A stretch of 64,000 nucleotides of DNA from Laburnicola sp. R22_1 (GCA_014281115.1 JACONQ010000008.1:1364001-1428000), one strand, 5' to 3'. Shown: positions 31,601-44,835, counted from the stretch's first letter. The notes: generated by a model from the sequence alone, not told the origin. Program-made: numbers and translations.

Positions 31601-34600
31601 CTCTTTAATTTTAGGCAGCGTATTATAATTCTTAATTATAATCTTATTAAGTTTATAGTAATTAATGCGGATTTATAAACTTCTTTTAGGCTTTCTTACT
31701 ACTAGTAGTAGAGTAGTGTAGGGTAAATTGCTTTCTTAAATATAACTCTTATAAAGCTCCTCTTATATATAAGCTTTAATAGCTTCTATTTCCTCTTAAG
31801 ATAACTTAAAAGCGCGCTAAAACGTTAGCTCAGCGCCTTCTTTGAGCGGTATCTTATAATCCAAGCCCTTATAGGGCGGAGGCATGTCCTTAGCTAACTT
31901 GAGATCCCATAGATTAATAATTAAGTAGTAGGCCTTTAGAATTAATTTATTTAACTTCTTTACTAAGGGTAGTGTCTTGCCTAGTTTGTTATAAAACTTC
32001 TTAAAGTTCTTATATAAGGCGGCAGCGACGTCTGCAAAGAAGGCCATTACCGCTAAATATTTATCTAACTTCTTAGAGTGCTCTTTATATTTGTCCTAAT
32101 TTTTAGAATAGATCTAGGTAATAGAGTTAGGGTTACGTTACGCGAACGCCATTACCGCTTTAGTGGAGATTAGCGCGATCTCTATATTATTTTTTATCTT
32201 TACTATAGGTTAGATTATCTTAGCGTAACTCTTACTATAATAATTACAAGTAACCTTAACTAATAGGTTACTATATAAATAGTTGTGGTGGTAATAATTA
32301 GACTTAAATATTATAGATTATTCTAACTACTTTATAGTGGAGTTGTGGGTCTTAAGCCATAGTTAACTAATAATAAGATCGAAACTAATAATGTCTATAA
32401 CCTAGAATTAGTCCTTGCTGCTATAGCCTCTAATATTAATTCTCATCTTAGCCATATCGCTTATAAAGCTAACAATCTTTCTATTTGCTAACTTAAGCAA
32501 TATAGGGCTCTTAGTAAAGACTATTATTAGTTTGTGCTGTTACCCAAAGGCTGCGCTTACTACTTACCTAGTATATTTACTATTAGAGAGTAGCGTGGCT
32601 TTAATAGAAGCCTTCTAGGGCAGAATAATGTTATATCTTACCTTTATTTATAAGCTATATAGTAGTTAATCTAGAGGCTTAGGTTCTAGTAGACAGTCTA
32701 TTGCATTAACTATAGTAAACGCAACTATCTCTTCTAGTCTATAAGTGTTCTTATATAACTTACTTAATAACGTAAGCGATAACTATACGCTTAGTTAACT
32801 TACTAGCGTGTTAGAGCGGCACCTCTTAAGGGTGGCAGTAACCTCCTTATGCGCTAGTAAGGGTTTCTAAAGGTAACTATCTACAGGAACTACTCTTTTT
32901 CTAAGCGTATGTTAGTTAGGCTCGCAAGTTTAAGATTAATAAGGTCCGTAGTATTAAAGAGCTTATAGTAGAAAGGTAACTTTGTCTAGCTCTTATAAGG
33001 AGTATTTGCGTCCTTAGGGTTACATCCTAGCTTTAGATAGTGGGCGCACTATCCCTTCTTAACAATAAAACGAAATTTGTTAGCAGCTTGCTAGTACTTA
33101 TCTTTGCCATATTTCTTATTAATGTTAGTTTCTTCGCCACCGCTGTTGCCATAAGAGCGGTTGTTAGAGTTCTTCGAGCTGTCCTTGTTTTTGTCTTTGC
33201 TAGTAGCCTTATTGTCTCTATCTCTACTACTAAAGGCGGCGGCCATGCTTATCTTAACCACTTAAAGACAATTTATAAAGTTAGCCCAATTTTTATTGCC
33301 TTAGGCGCTATAGAAAGCGGGGCCTTAGAACCGTGAATTAAGGTTTATTAGAGCTTAAAACTTCTTAGATATTAGATCTAGTTTGGCGCAAAACGCGATG
33401 TTATTAAGTTAGCTTAACTACTAACCCAAAGTCTCCTTATTACCTTGTTTAACTATGCCATTCGCTAGCTTAGATATAGCGTTGCCTTATTTATTAATAA
33501 TACTAAATAACTCCTCTAAGTTGTTGTATAACTGCTGGCACGTCTCGTACTTATTGTCTAAGTTTAGTAGCAACTAATTCTTAATGGCTTAATAAGCTAT
33601 CTTGTCTATATACTTATAGAGATATTTAATCTTTGTCTATTTATTAGTAAACTAGTTACAGGAGTAATTAAACTTAGCTTTTGCTAATATAATTTATTTC
33701 TCTAGGTTCTTTATATCTTTACTACTAAATATCTTAATATTAGAGTATTAAGGGTTGGAGCGATACGTTATAGTACTAGCCTTGCTAACTATAGAGGTAG
33801 AAGTATCCTAGTAAGTGTATTAAGGGTCGCGTTTACCTTTACTATTAGAACTGCTACTATTACTACTATTATTACCTCTATTATTAGAGATATTAAGGTT
33901 AGTGGCCTACTACTTGCAGGGCTTTGTCTTCTTCTTACACTAGTCCTTTTAACCTACTTACGCAAGGAGCTTTTAGTTAAGAGCCTTAGTAGTGTTGGCG
34001 CGCTAGGTAGCCTTATTACGTTATTAACGCATAGTGTTATGATTCTTATAGAGGTGCGCGACTATAGCTCTAGTCTTATCTAACTAGGCATTCTTATCTT
34101 ATAACTTGTGGCTAAGTTTATAGACAGTCTAGCTTTCTATCTTAAGTAATTATTATAACTTGTTAAGCGCAGCTTTAGACAGACTTAATTATTCTACTAC
34201 TATTATTAGGTCTAATTATAATAATAAATCTTACTATAGGTACTTAATAATAGTATTAAACTATTTCTATAAATAAAGTGGGGCCTTAGTAGCAAGGTTC
34301 TTAATTATAGCAACCTTATAAATAAGAGTGTCTTTACAAGGTACTCTATTACTATAAGTATTATAGAATAGGATAAGTACCTCTTTAATAGTGTCCTTAC
34401 CTTTCTTATCTATAATTACCCACATAACATTATCTATAACCTTCTTATAGTGCGCCTATAAGATATGACAAGTAGTGGCAAAGTTGTACTTATTATCTAC
34501 TATAGTCTATTTCTGCAACTCTCGCACGCAAGGGTAGAGTTGCTAGTTATCTTATTTTTCCGCTTCTTCTAACTTATAACCTTCCTCTATAGAGGCCAGC

Positions 34601-35079
34601 TTTAACTTGCCGCTACTATAAGGCAGGCCGCCTAAAGTAAAGAATACCTTTATTAGGTTTAGTAGTGAGCTTATTAGCGTGCGCGAAATATAGCGGCGAC
34701 TAAGAAATCTACTGCTAGGGGATTTAAAAGGTGTACGTATAGACTTTACTAGTGCTATATAGAAAGTATTATTAAGGTCGCTATTATTCTTCTTATTATT
34801 ACTATTAAATAAGTAATTATATATAGGTTAAGTGCTGTTATTTGCAATAGTTAATATAGATGCTTACTACTAACTAGGGTTCTAAGTTATAAAGACTTTC
34901 GTAGCCTTAGGCTTACTAGTATCCTTATAGCTAGAATCTTCCCTACTAAACTATGCTATTATTCTAGATCTATATATTAATTAATAAGTAAAGTGGGTCT
35001 TACGCACTAATCTCCGTAGGCTTACTAGCTTACCTAGTCTCCTATGCTAAGGAGACTTTAAAGATTAATATGTAGATTA
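28700..35079 (-). pseudogene. Element A: degraded gag-pol (gag, PR, RT, RNase H, IN, chromodomain)
   Basis: Minus-strand reading with many TAG/TAA. Recognisable parts: the open piece 32047-31817 ends MPPPYKGLDYKIPLKEGAEL, the family-typical lead-in to gypsy RT; around 31390-31330 the catalytic box reads LAYLDNVLIYSENKED (consensus YLDD, so the second Asp is now Asn, a G-to-A change); RNase H near 30850 reads [20 protein letters not shown]; the integrase C-terminus near 29200 reads ARNIYTHKNSCKLSYKNLGP; the chromodomain near 28950 reads YNIEDILDYK. Replication-incompetent. Gag lies toward 35 kb, so transcription was right to left. Confidence 0.85.
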
Positions 35080-35274
35080 TGTTAGAGAGCTTAGGTAACT
35101 AATAATTAAAAAAGTTAATATTGATAGAATCTATATATAAGTGCTAGCCAAAGGTGCTGGCTAAGCTTATAAGGCGCGCGAGACGCGCTAAGAACACGCT
35201 AGTACCTAATCGGGACTAGTGCTAGGGAAACCTCGGTAGTCGGTGTAAGGTAACTCTAACCTAGTTCTATAACA
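35080..35274. repeat. LTR of element A (right copy)
   Basis: tgttagagagc...ttctataaca, 195 bp; keeps the TG terminus that is TA in the left copy. Confidence 0.92.
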
Positions 35275-35312
35275 TATCCCTAGATAGTTAATTTAACAAT
35301 ACATACCCTTCT

Positions 35313-38300
35313 AATAATATAACTAATATAAAAGCTAAAGAGTTTTTATAAATCTAGATAGGTAGTAACTTAATAAATATATATTATTTAAATTAGATAT
35401 ATCTGGAGCTACTCTATAAAAAGAACTACTAAGTAGTCTTTATAGAGAAGCAACCCTAAAGGAGTAAAGGCAAACCTTAGTAATTCTAAATAGGTAGCTT
35501 CTTAAAGTAATTTAAGCACCTTATATATTTAATTAGTATATAGTAGGCAATTAATAAGTATATAAGGAGAGTCTCCTTTAAGGCTTATATTAATTTTTTT
35601 TCTTTTACTCTATAATTATAACAGCTATAAGGGCTGCTTCAGTAGTATCTAGTAGTTACAAAAGAAAAACCTAGGTATAAGCCTTTTAATTCTTTTTCTT
35701 TTTCTTTTATAACTTTAGCTTATTCTATTTTCTAGATAGTATAGTCGCTATAATATTTATAGTGCCTAGTTAGGATGTAATTTAATAATAGTATTTAGAT
35801 AACTTTTTAAACTAATAGGCTTACTATAAAGAAAGCTTATATTTAGTGCTAAAGTATTTAAGGGCCTAATAATTAATAATAATATTAAAGAGCTTAGTAG
35901 TTTAGAGGCTAATTAGTTACGCTCTCTATTCTAAAAGGCCCTATATAACTACTAATATTTCCTTATTATAAATATTATAATTTAACTTAGTAGACTTTAA
36001 TAATTTAGAGTACTATACAACTAGACGCTAGGTACTATTAGATTGCAGTTAACTAAAAAAGCCTATATTAATGCTATTACTAGAGTTAGTTTTTATATAA
36101 GTAATCTAAAATAGAAAGTACTATAAGACTAGAACGTCGCTAGCTATAAGTTACTTAGCGACTTTAAAGACGGCATATTCTTAGTCTTTAAAGATATAAA
36201 TAGCACTATTTTTTAGCAGCTTAATTAGGGGGCAAATAACCCACTTATAGTAAAAAAGAAAAAGTAGTAGTAGTAGTTATAAAAGCCTAAAAAGCTCTAT
36301 AATATCTTAAGTATTATAGGGTCTTTTTATTCCTAACCTATAGCAGTCTTTATAGGGTCCTTATAGATTTCTTTAGTACTAATAATATATTTCTTTCTTT
36401 GGTACCTAGTACATCTCATAATCGACTACCACCGGCAGGAGGGGCCGATTTGCACGTGCTAACGAATAGTTCCTAGCCTAACCTATTTGTCTCTAAGCTG
36501 CTTTACCTTTTTTAATGCGTTTTTAGCACACTTATAGCTTTCCCTTACAGCGTTGTACTGTATACCAAAAGGTCTGCGATATTTCTCTTTCTAAACTATA
36601 TTTCTTTAAACTTAGTTTCTATTATAGTAAATTTATATTTCTTAAAATTAGCTTAGAGATTAGTATTTCTTAAGTAAAGTAGAACCTTGTAAATATATTC
36701 TTTATATTCTAAAGAATTCTTAGAAATGATAAGGATAATATTAATATATATAGTATAGAAGTTATTTAGATAATTGTCTAGAATGCTATTAATAAACTAT
36801 TAAAAGGTAGTAGGACTATTATAGAGACTAAAGAGTAAGACCTTTTACTTATAATTTTTATACTAGGTTTAAAAAGTAGTTAGCGCTTTAATATCCAGAA
36901 TAAGCTAGATTTAGTAGAGTACTTAGTAAATATTAAGCTTAGTAAAAAGTCTTACTTTAGAGAGGCGCATAAGTGTCTCCTTAAGAAGTAGAATTACTAT
37001 AATATTCTTTTTAGTAATAGTATTAAGCTAGTAGTAATTAACGCAAAAGTCCTAATTTTTACCTAGCTTTTTAGTGAATAATACTAGAAAAGCAAAGCTA
37101 GTAGTACTAGGGATAATAAACCTATTCTTAATATAGTTATTAATATAAGCTTTAAGAAGTTTAAAGTGTCCTAAAGATATACTATATAAAGGCAAGGTAG
37201 TAAGTATAGATAGATCTTTAGTAAGATTAATATAGTAATTAACACCCTTTTAGTAAGGCAAAAGGGTGTTAGAATCTAATTTTAAAAAATAGGCAGGCTC
37301 TGCTCTAGTGTATCCTAGCTATGGGACCGCTTATTCTATTTTAGCGAGTAGGTTAGCTTAGAACTTATTTTCTAGGCTATATATCTTAGTTCTTAATAAG
37401 TTTAGCTAGCTTATAAAAGCTAGTATAACTAATAATTATATTAGACTTATAGCCACTATTTAAAGTAAAGGCTGCGGTGCTTACTATATTAATATTAAAG
37501 CTAGTAATATATAATTATTCCTATATTAGCGCCTAAATAAGTTCTAAGAGGTTAGCTAAATTCTATAGGGCTAGTAGGTCTACTAAATATAATTTATTAT
37601 TTATTTTCTATAAGTTCTTCTTCTTTATTAGTAATTTAGTAGGGCAGAAGGAAGCTAACCTAAATTATTTTAGCTAGGATAGTTCTAATTAAATAGTTAA
37701 TATCTATAAGAGCTATCTAATCTATAAATTAGCTTCTTTAATAGGATTACAGTCTCTAGGTCTAGGGCTAGAAGTAATACTTAGATCCTACTGTACAATT
37801 TCTAGGGGCTAGTCTTACTAGTAGCTTTCTTAGGTAGTAGAGATAGAGTAACTAATAGGCAATTTGTTATCTAATAGTTCTTTATTTAAAAAAGACAGCT
37901 CTTTAGTCTCTATACTACTATCTTTATTAAAGTTATTCTTATAGCATAGTTTCTAGTAAGTCTTTAAGTACATTCTAATAACTAACATAGTGGGGTTAGA
38001 AAGCTAGATAGAGATTTTCTTAGAGATGCTCTAGTTAGTTTTTAATAAGTAAGTCTTTTAGTAGGTATAATTTTACTTTTTAAGTAGGCTATCCTATTAA
38101 GTAGCGTTGTTCTAGTAAGAAGGGTTAGGTAAAAAAAAGTCTATAATAGGACAAAGGTGCTAATAAAGGTGAGACTCTTATTATCTTTCTAATAAAGGCA
38201 GCAGTCCTAAGTATTAGCTAGGCAGTTAGCTTGCTTAAAAGATTTCCTACTAATAGTAAGATTATAGTTCCCTCTATTATAGAAAATTAACTATATAGTA

Positions 38301-41050
38301 AAGCTATATTTATTAATATTAAGCTAGGCTATAAAATAGGTGTCTACTTTTGCGCTTCTTTTTTCTACAAAGTTCTTAAAAGGGATTAGTGTCTTTAGGC
38401 AAAGAAGTTTAGCTTTAAGCTATTTTTATACTGCCTTTATATACCTTAAAGTAATAAGATTATAAGCGCTAGCACTAGTGTCTATTAAGGCTTATAAACT
38501 AAGAGCTATTTCTTAAAATATAATTTAAACTAGTATAACTAGCTAGGGGCCTTTAAATAGCTTAGGAATCTTTACTATATTGTCACCTATAGACAGCAAT
38601 TTTAGTTTAGTATCTGCGTTTTATAATTAAAAAGTTTAGTGGCCCCTATATAAGCTACTAGGTTAGAGTAGTCTAGTAGCTTATATTTAAAGCCTTATTG
38701 TCTAACAAATTACCTGCCACTAAATTAGAGTAGTAGGCGATACTAAGTTTGTTTAAAATAACATTATCTACTACTTATATAGTTGCTTATATAGCTGTAT
38801 TTTAGAAATAGTTATAGTAGCTTAAGTACTTATTTTTATTTTACTATACTAAAAATAAGCATTATACTTAATACACTATATTCTATTATAGTTATAAAGA
38901 GATAAGAAGAGAATAGCGAGTCTAAAGTAGAGTGCTTATTTTTTTAGTTACTATATATAAGGGCTTTAATCTAGAGGATAGTACTTTATAAAGGTCGGTA
39001 TATGCGCCTAAAATAGATTTATTATATTATTATCTTAGAAAGTGTAGCTAGTTGCAGATATTTAGCATTTAATTCCTAAGTAGTTAATATTAAAATATTT
39101 TATTTCTCTTTAAAGTATTAACTTAAGACTCTTAGTTAAGTTAAGTTATAATTTATCCTTCTAGGTTTTTATATTTAATTTACTTTTCCTAGCTAGACTT
39201 TTAAAAGCCTATAGAAATATCTAGGCGTCTATTCTATTAGAGAGGAAAAGCTTATAGAACCTTTTACGTACCTATTAGGAAGTACAAAAATTATAGTAAG
39301 TCTCTTTTAAAATTTAAAGAGTAAGTTAGATTTACAATCTTCCTAGAGGGCCTAGTTTATTTAATACTAATTTTGCGTAGCCTCTTAAGGCGCGCTTTTA
39401 AGGCAGCTAAATATAGCTTTTATGAAATTATCTTAATTTTCTATATAGTTATTACCTTAGTAGTAGTCTATATTAACATAACTCTTATTACGTATATTCT
39501 CTAGCTAATCTTTATTACTAAAGCTAAATTAACCTTTTCTATAATACTTAATAATATTAGGTAGCTTTATAGAGCGTCCTAGCTTAAATATACTAAAGAG
39601 GGTAATAAAAGCGTATCTACTTTAGAGTATATCTATCTAATTATTATTAGTAAGCTTAGTTTATATATATTCTAGAACTAGGAAGTAGTAAAGAGTAATA
39701 TCTAAATGCGAAGTAGGCACTATAAACTAGAGCAGATATTAGGGCGCTTACTAGGGTGCTAGGCAGGGCGTATATTAGAGTGCAACTAGATAGAATAAGT
39801 TTTACTTAGCTATATAAGAGCAGCATAAACTATATAGTAGATTAGGCATTTCTAGGCTAGGGGCTTTTAAAGAGACTTAAGTGCGGTGCTATTAACTAGA
39901 ATTATTTTTAATAAATAAGAAAGCTTTATTAGGGATAAATAAGTTATCTTTAATAGCTATATAATTAGCACTATTAGACTAGAATTAGAATCTATCCTCT
40001 ATTATATATATTATAGTATAAGGTCACTATGTCTTAAGTATAGTAAAAGCTTATTTAAATATATTAGTACGCTTACATAAAGCCTAAATAATACTCTTCT
40101 ATATAGACTTATTTTTAGACTTTATAATAGCCCTAGCTACTAAATTTAGTGCTATCTTTAAAAGTAGACCTTAAGAAAAGTAATATTAAGCCTAAAGCTA
40201 ATAGGTAGTAAGTAATTGTTTTATTTATAGGCTATACTAGAATAATAAGTCTAGTTTAAATTGCGCTAAAAACGCGCTAAACTTTTTAATAACTTTAAGT
40301 TTAGCTTTGCCTTAGTATATAAGCTACTTAAAGTCTACTAGTAAAAATTTATTACCTAGCTAATCTGCTTTAAGTGTAGCAATATTTTAATTATGCTTAG
40401 GAGTCTTATAAGAAATTCTATTAGGGTAGACCTTTTTTAGTAGTTTAATAATACTCTTCTTTTTTATAAGGCTAGGGGCAAAGCAACTAGTTATTTTAGA
40501 AGTAGCTATAGGCTACTTTCTATACTTAATAAATAACATAATGCTAGTAGAGTTAAGTAGAAAAATCCTATAATAAATATTATATAAACTATTATTAGTA
40601 GAGTGCGTACAATTATCCCCTATTATATTATCTATTATAGAGTTATATTAAATAGACTTAGAGAACGCTCTAAAGGCTAAAGAGATCTTTTAGATAAAGG
40701 GCGGCAGCTTGCTATAGTGTAGATAGTAATAGGGTTAAGTAAAGTAGGGTTATAAAAAGAGTGTAGTAAATAGACCTAGAGTAGTACGTTTTATATAGTG
40801 TGCAAGCCAGCGTATAGTCTAAGCTAAGAAAAAAATTAGATAAAAGATAAAGTATAAAATATAATATATAAACCTTTAACTTTTATATTATTACTATAGC
40901 CTAACTCTAATTTCTCTAGCTTTATGCCTTATACTATTACTATAATAGCGCTAGAAGGTAGTTATTAGATAAGTTAGATCTATAAGATGTGGCATAGTAG
41001 TTACTATTTATTATTTATTAATTATTAATTATTTTTAGAATATTAGGATT
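35313..41050 (-). pseudogene. Element C: degraded gag, protease, RT and RNase H region
   Basis: On the minus strand RT motifs are visible at about 37150-36650: KNRFIIPSTTSFAFLVLF, a VNYY*LNTI-type box, LFTKLNIY and IYINIILIISKNS (position of the YLDD box, spoiled by G-to-A changes). Upstream (higher coordinates) should be protease and gag, where only AT-rich broken frames can be seen; downstream (36390-35313) is presumed RNase H. Dispersed repeat R2 (36405-36600) sits between. Confidence 0.6.
36405..36600 (-). repeat. Dispersed repeat R2 inside element C
   Basis: The reverse complement of this stretch matches 58045-58215 over about 170 bp, e.g. cagtacaacgctgtaaggga here against tagtacaacgctataagaga there, and gtagtcgattat at one end of both. 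This copy keeps a GC-rich piece (accaccggcaggaggggccg). Identity unknown (MITE- or SINE-like). Confidence 0.65.
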
Positions 41051-41054
41051 TTAA

Positions 41055-41490
41055 GGGTAGTCTTTCTTAATAGATCTTAGCGTAGTGTAATAACTATCTA
41101 GTATAACTAGTAACTAATAACGTTTCTACCCTTATATATTAAGTAGAGGAGTGACTTAGAAGTAGCCTCTTTTAATAGACCTTAGGGTAGTAAAACACAA
41201 ACTTCCTAGCGCTAGAAATTCTTCCTAGTAATTAGTAAAGTTTCTACCCTTATATAATAAGTAAAGAAGGAACTTAGAAGTAGCCTCTCTTAATAGACCT
41301 TAGAGTAGTAGAATATAAACCTCCTAGCGCTAGAAATTCTTCTTAGTAACTAATAAAGTTCCTACCCTTATATAATAAGTAAAGAAGAGACTTAGAAGCA
41401 GCCTTTTTTTTTAATAAACTTTAGAATAGCACAATATAAATTCCCTAGCGTTAGAAATCCTTCCTAGTAACTAATAAAGTAAAACTTTTA
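41055..41490. repeat. Tandem repeat, unit about 122 bp, ~3.5 copies
   Basis: tagcgctagaaattcttcct and cccttatataataagtaaag recur at about 41210, 41330, 41450 and 41130, 41250, 41370. It lies just inside the 5' LTR of element C in coding orientation, so it would be its 5' untranslated leader. Confidence 0.8.
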
Positions 41491-41580
41491 CTAATTTAAT
41501 TGCCTATAGATAGTCTCTTAAGAGAGAAGTAGATATTATATTACTATCCACAGTTATAGAAAATATTAATTTTAGTATAA

Positions 41581-41858
41581 TATAAAGACGGTACACAGTC
41601 TTATAGGGCAAACCTCTTAGAGACAGCTAGTATAGTTAAAAGAGATAACTAAATTAAGACTATACTAAGATAGAGAATAAGAAAAGGACCTAAAGGGTCC
41701 TTACTTATATAGTAGGCAGTATAGGGCATAGGCCTACGCTAACTACACGCTAACACTAACTAGAAAAGGCGCCTTCTATAAGGTAAAAGGCGCTATTAGG
41801 ATGTAAAAGGAAAGGTAATAGTGAATAACTAGCAGGGAGGCAGGCACGAACTATTACA
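41581..41858. repeat. LTR of element C (right copy)
   Basis: tataaagacggtacacagtc...gaactattaca; this copy retains more CpA (gcaggcacgaac) and a CA terminus. Confidence 0.8.
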
Positions 41859-41861
41859 CGT

Positions 41862-41945
41862 ACTACGTTTAATTACTGCGCTTTATTATTATATTACTAT
41901 CGTCTATATAATATAATATTATATAATATTATATCTGCTTCTTTT
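41862..41945 (+). repeat. Short dispersed repeat R3
   Basis: tactacgtttaattactgcg and the following palindromic tataatattatataatatta recur as reverse complement at about 59225-59310 (cgcagtaattaaacatagta, ttatataatattat). Possibly a MITE end. Confidence 0.45.
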
Positions 41946-42046
41946 ATTATATTGTTTAAGAGAGAAGCCCTTATTATTCTACTTCTAGATAGTTAATTAA
42001 TAATATATATAATATTATAAAGAAGTGCTAACCCTTAGGACTAAAG

Positions 42047-42322
42047 TATTAAAGATCTTCGTTGTGTAAAGATTCTAACCAAGGTCGAGTCCGCACTATA
42101 CACTAAGAGGAGTAAAATAGGAGGTACTAAAATCTAGTACCTAGCATATAGTAGTAGTAATAAAATATACATAAAATAATAATAATTTATTATTAACTTT
42201 CTTTATAGTAGCATTATTAACGATAGTTAATAGATAGTCTGCTATCTAGCATAACTAAGTTATATATTATCTCTTAACTAGTAGACTATTAGAGAGCCGC
42301 AGTGAACCGCGGAGTCGCAACA
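42047..42322. repeat. LTR of element D (left copy)
   Basis: tattaaagatcttcgttgtg...gagtcgcaaca; aligned with 53703-53979. This copy retains CpA/CpG words (gagccgcagtgaaccgc) that are TpA or changed in the right copy. Confidence 0.75.
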
Positions 42323-43737
42323 TTATAAAGATTATAGAAAAGATAATTATAAAAAAAACACTTACTATTAAAGGAAAACGAGCTAGAATCTTAGATTTAG
42401 TAAGCAAAGTAGATAAGCTTACTATATAAGAAAAGAGGCTAAAGGGCTAAACTATATATACGCTTATAAAAAAGGAGTAGGGCTAAAATAATACTATTTA
42501 TATAATTATAAGCGCGTAATTGCACCTAGTTAGAGCTTTATTTTTATAACACACCCCTTAGGTAGGCTGTGTAAATAGTGCGCCTACTTATATAATAAGG
42601 CTTAAAATAATCCTACCTCTAATTAGTTTATAAGTTAAGTATCTAACTAAGCAACTAATTACTTATAATAGTATAGTATAAGCGTTTGCTACTATATAAG
42701 CCTATAATAGGCTTCTATTAATAATAAAACCTTGTTTATCTGTTCTCTATCTTCTCTCTTAGTTCTCCTAGTTAGTTTCTCTATAGGAGTAAGTTAATTG
42801 ACCTACTCCTATTTTCTACTTAATAATTATTAACTATTAACTAGAACTCGCGTAATATATTAATGTGTAAGTCTATAAAATCCTAAGTAAAACTTTATTA
42901 ATAGAAGCTTAAGCGCAAGGCTAAAGAATTAGAAAAATAAATTACTAAACTTCTTTTTTTAATGCGCCGTTCTAGTTGCCTATTAAATTAGACCCCTAGT
43001 AAGAGCTTTACTAATCCTCTAAGTATATATATAATAACTAAGAAGAAGGTGTTATAATAATAACGCGCTTAAACTGCAACGCCTAAGTAATCTAAGCCTA
43101 TTAAGGAGCTTTCCTAATTATGCAAGAAAACTCTAAAGTTAAAAGATAATAATCAAGTTGCCCTTATAGCTAAGTTTTTAAGTAAAGTTAAGTTTATAAT
43201 TAATCCTAAAACTCTTATAAATAAGAAGAGTAAGAAAGACATGCGCAGTTTAGCTTTTACTTAAATATGTAGCCCTAAGTGTAGATATTTATACATTAAA
43301 TACTTTAGATCTAGTTTCTTTAGTAGCTTAAATAGTAGGTATTTTAAGAATTTATTAAGTAAACGCTTAAATACTTATTATTATTAGTACGAGTCTAGCT
43401 ATATATATAAGTCTTAATATAAAATTCTAATTCTTTTTAGTAATTCTGTTTTTACTAATACTCTCTAGACCTAAAAAGCTTTAAAAAAGAAGCTCGCTAG
43501 TTTATTTAGCGTTAGGCGAATAATAATTTAGTATATAATTCTATACACTTTTTTAATTATTTATTAATTTAGGTAGTACTAATATTCTTACCCTAATTTT
43601 ATAAAGTGTCTTAAAGATTGCTTAAAGATATACCTAAGTAAGAAGAAGATAAAGAAGAGTAGTACTTTATCTTCTAATCTTCTCTTAGGTAAGGGTAGTA
43701 AGCACTAGTCTTCTTTAAGAGATTATAGCGCTATTAT
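42323..43737 (+). pseudogene. Element D: unrecognised degraded coding region
   Basis: On the plus strand broken frames have protein-like composition, e.g. near 42900 KLKRKAKELEK and near 43090 QRLSNLSLLRSFPNYARKLQ (Q also from TAG). A coiled-coil or gag-like protein is possible; no family recognised. Confidence 0.35.
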
Positions 43738-44835
43738 AGTCGGCTTGCCAAATACCTTTTTTAACCTTTTTTTTAGTTTAAGGTTAAAGTAGGTTAAGAT
43801 AGAAGGTTATTATATACTATATACAGCACCTAATTCTAATTAAAACTAACCTTAAATATCTAATAACGCGATAATAGTTTAAACTTTAAACTTACTTATA
43901 CCTTGCCTACTCCTTATAAGGTTCTAACTTATACAACATTTACTTATAGCATATATAGTATACCTAGCTTATTACTACTACTATTATTAGTTATCTACGC
44001 TTACGCACTAGATAAGCTAACTTAATAGTAATAATAGCTAGAAAGATCTTATAAATCTATATGATACTCTTACTACACTAGAGCTTATTAATAAAAATCT
44101 TATTCTTCTTCTTTTACATCCCTTGCTAATAGATTCTAGTACTAATAAGAAGTAATTATATCTACTAGAGTAGGAATATAGCGCTGCTATTCTTTATAAA
44201 CTAAACTAGCTGCTAGCCTAATTAGTATATAAAGATAGCCTTATAAATAGTTAAGTATACCTATCCCTTGCGCTAAATAAGTATCTTATAGATAGAATAA
44301 AACTCTAGCATAGCTATATTAGTAGTAGTGGCGCGAAACTATAGCGTATACTCTTTAGTAATAGTAAGTACTTCTTTAGGAATAATATTAATGCCTAGAT
44401 AGATAGTAGAGCGTAGAGTAGGAGCTTTATCTAGAATAACCTTAATAATATAGCAATAGAGTAATAAACGTGTATCTAGTACGTATTATTCTTATTCCAC
44501 TTATAAGCATAGTAGTACGTACCTATTAATATATTAACGTATATTATTTGCAATAATTAGAATAGTAAAGAAAGAATAAATAACTATAGTGTTACTGCGC
44601 TAAAGTTTTATCCTTTTCCTAAAGTTCTAAGTAGCCTCTTTGTAAAAACTTTATATATAGAAGCTATGCGCACTAAGACTACTAAGCTTACTTAGTAGTT
44701 TAAACGCGCTTTTTTTATAATCTTTTTAATTACTAAGTAGAGGGCTCTACTTTTTTTATTATATTATTTAAGATAAAAGCTTTTGTTATTCTACCTCTAG
44801 GTAGATAATTTAACAATACACACATAGCACTATTA
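43738..44835 (+). repeat. Dispersed repeat R1, long (1.1-kb) version inside element D
   Basis: Begins gtcggcttgccaaatacc and ends tctaggtagataatttaacaa, sharing both ends with the ~225-bp version in element C; the middle ~0.85 kb is extra and carries broken plus-strand coding-like sequence (YLLEQEYSAAILYKLNQLL near 44155-44215). Short and long forms with common ends suggest a non-autonomous derivative of a longer element. Confidence 0.55.

Larger units (their letters stand above)
26280..35274 (-). mobile_element. Chromovirus-type Ty3/gypsy retrotransposon A (8995 bp with nested Pogo element)
   Basis: Two 195-bp LTRs (26280-26474, 35080-35274) bound the element; in the coding orientation (minus) they run TGTTATAGAAC...CTAACA. 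Flanks are tacct and tatcc, consistent with an original taccc duplication altered by C-to-T. Minus-strand order: gag (about 34.9-33.0 kb), protease (about 32.5), RT (about 31.9-31.1), RNase H (about 31.0-30.7), integrase (about 30.5-29.1), chromodomain (about 29.0-28.75). Without the 1871-bp Pogo insert and its TA duplication the length equals that of element B (7122 bp). Confidence 0.9.
23911..41858 (-). mobile_element. Ty3/gypsy LTR retrotransposon C, split by element A
   Basis: Direct ~277-bp LTRs at 23911-24186 and 41581-41858 share gacagctagtatagttaaaa and the word aaggcgcctt (t/c)tataaggtaaaaggcgc. Flanking five bases are cctac on the left and cgtac on the right, one mismatch. The internal coding strand is minus: RT around 37330-36620 and, beyond the inserted element A, the integrase C-terminal region around 25480-25150. 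Subtracting element A and its duplication leaves about 8.95 kb. It also carries dispersed repeats R1 (26094 onward) and R2 (36405-36600). All frames are broken. Confidence 0.75.

Noticed and set aside
33040..33336. 98-codon plus-strand frame in the AT-rich region
   Set aside because: Antisense of the degraded gag of element A; hydrophobic composition arises from the complementary lysine/asparagine-rich coding.
41859..42046. Spacer between elements C and D as a MITE
   Set aside because: Has palindromic tataatattatataat words and the tail of R1, but no paired ends or target duplication could be fixed.
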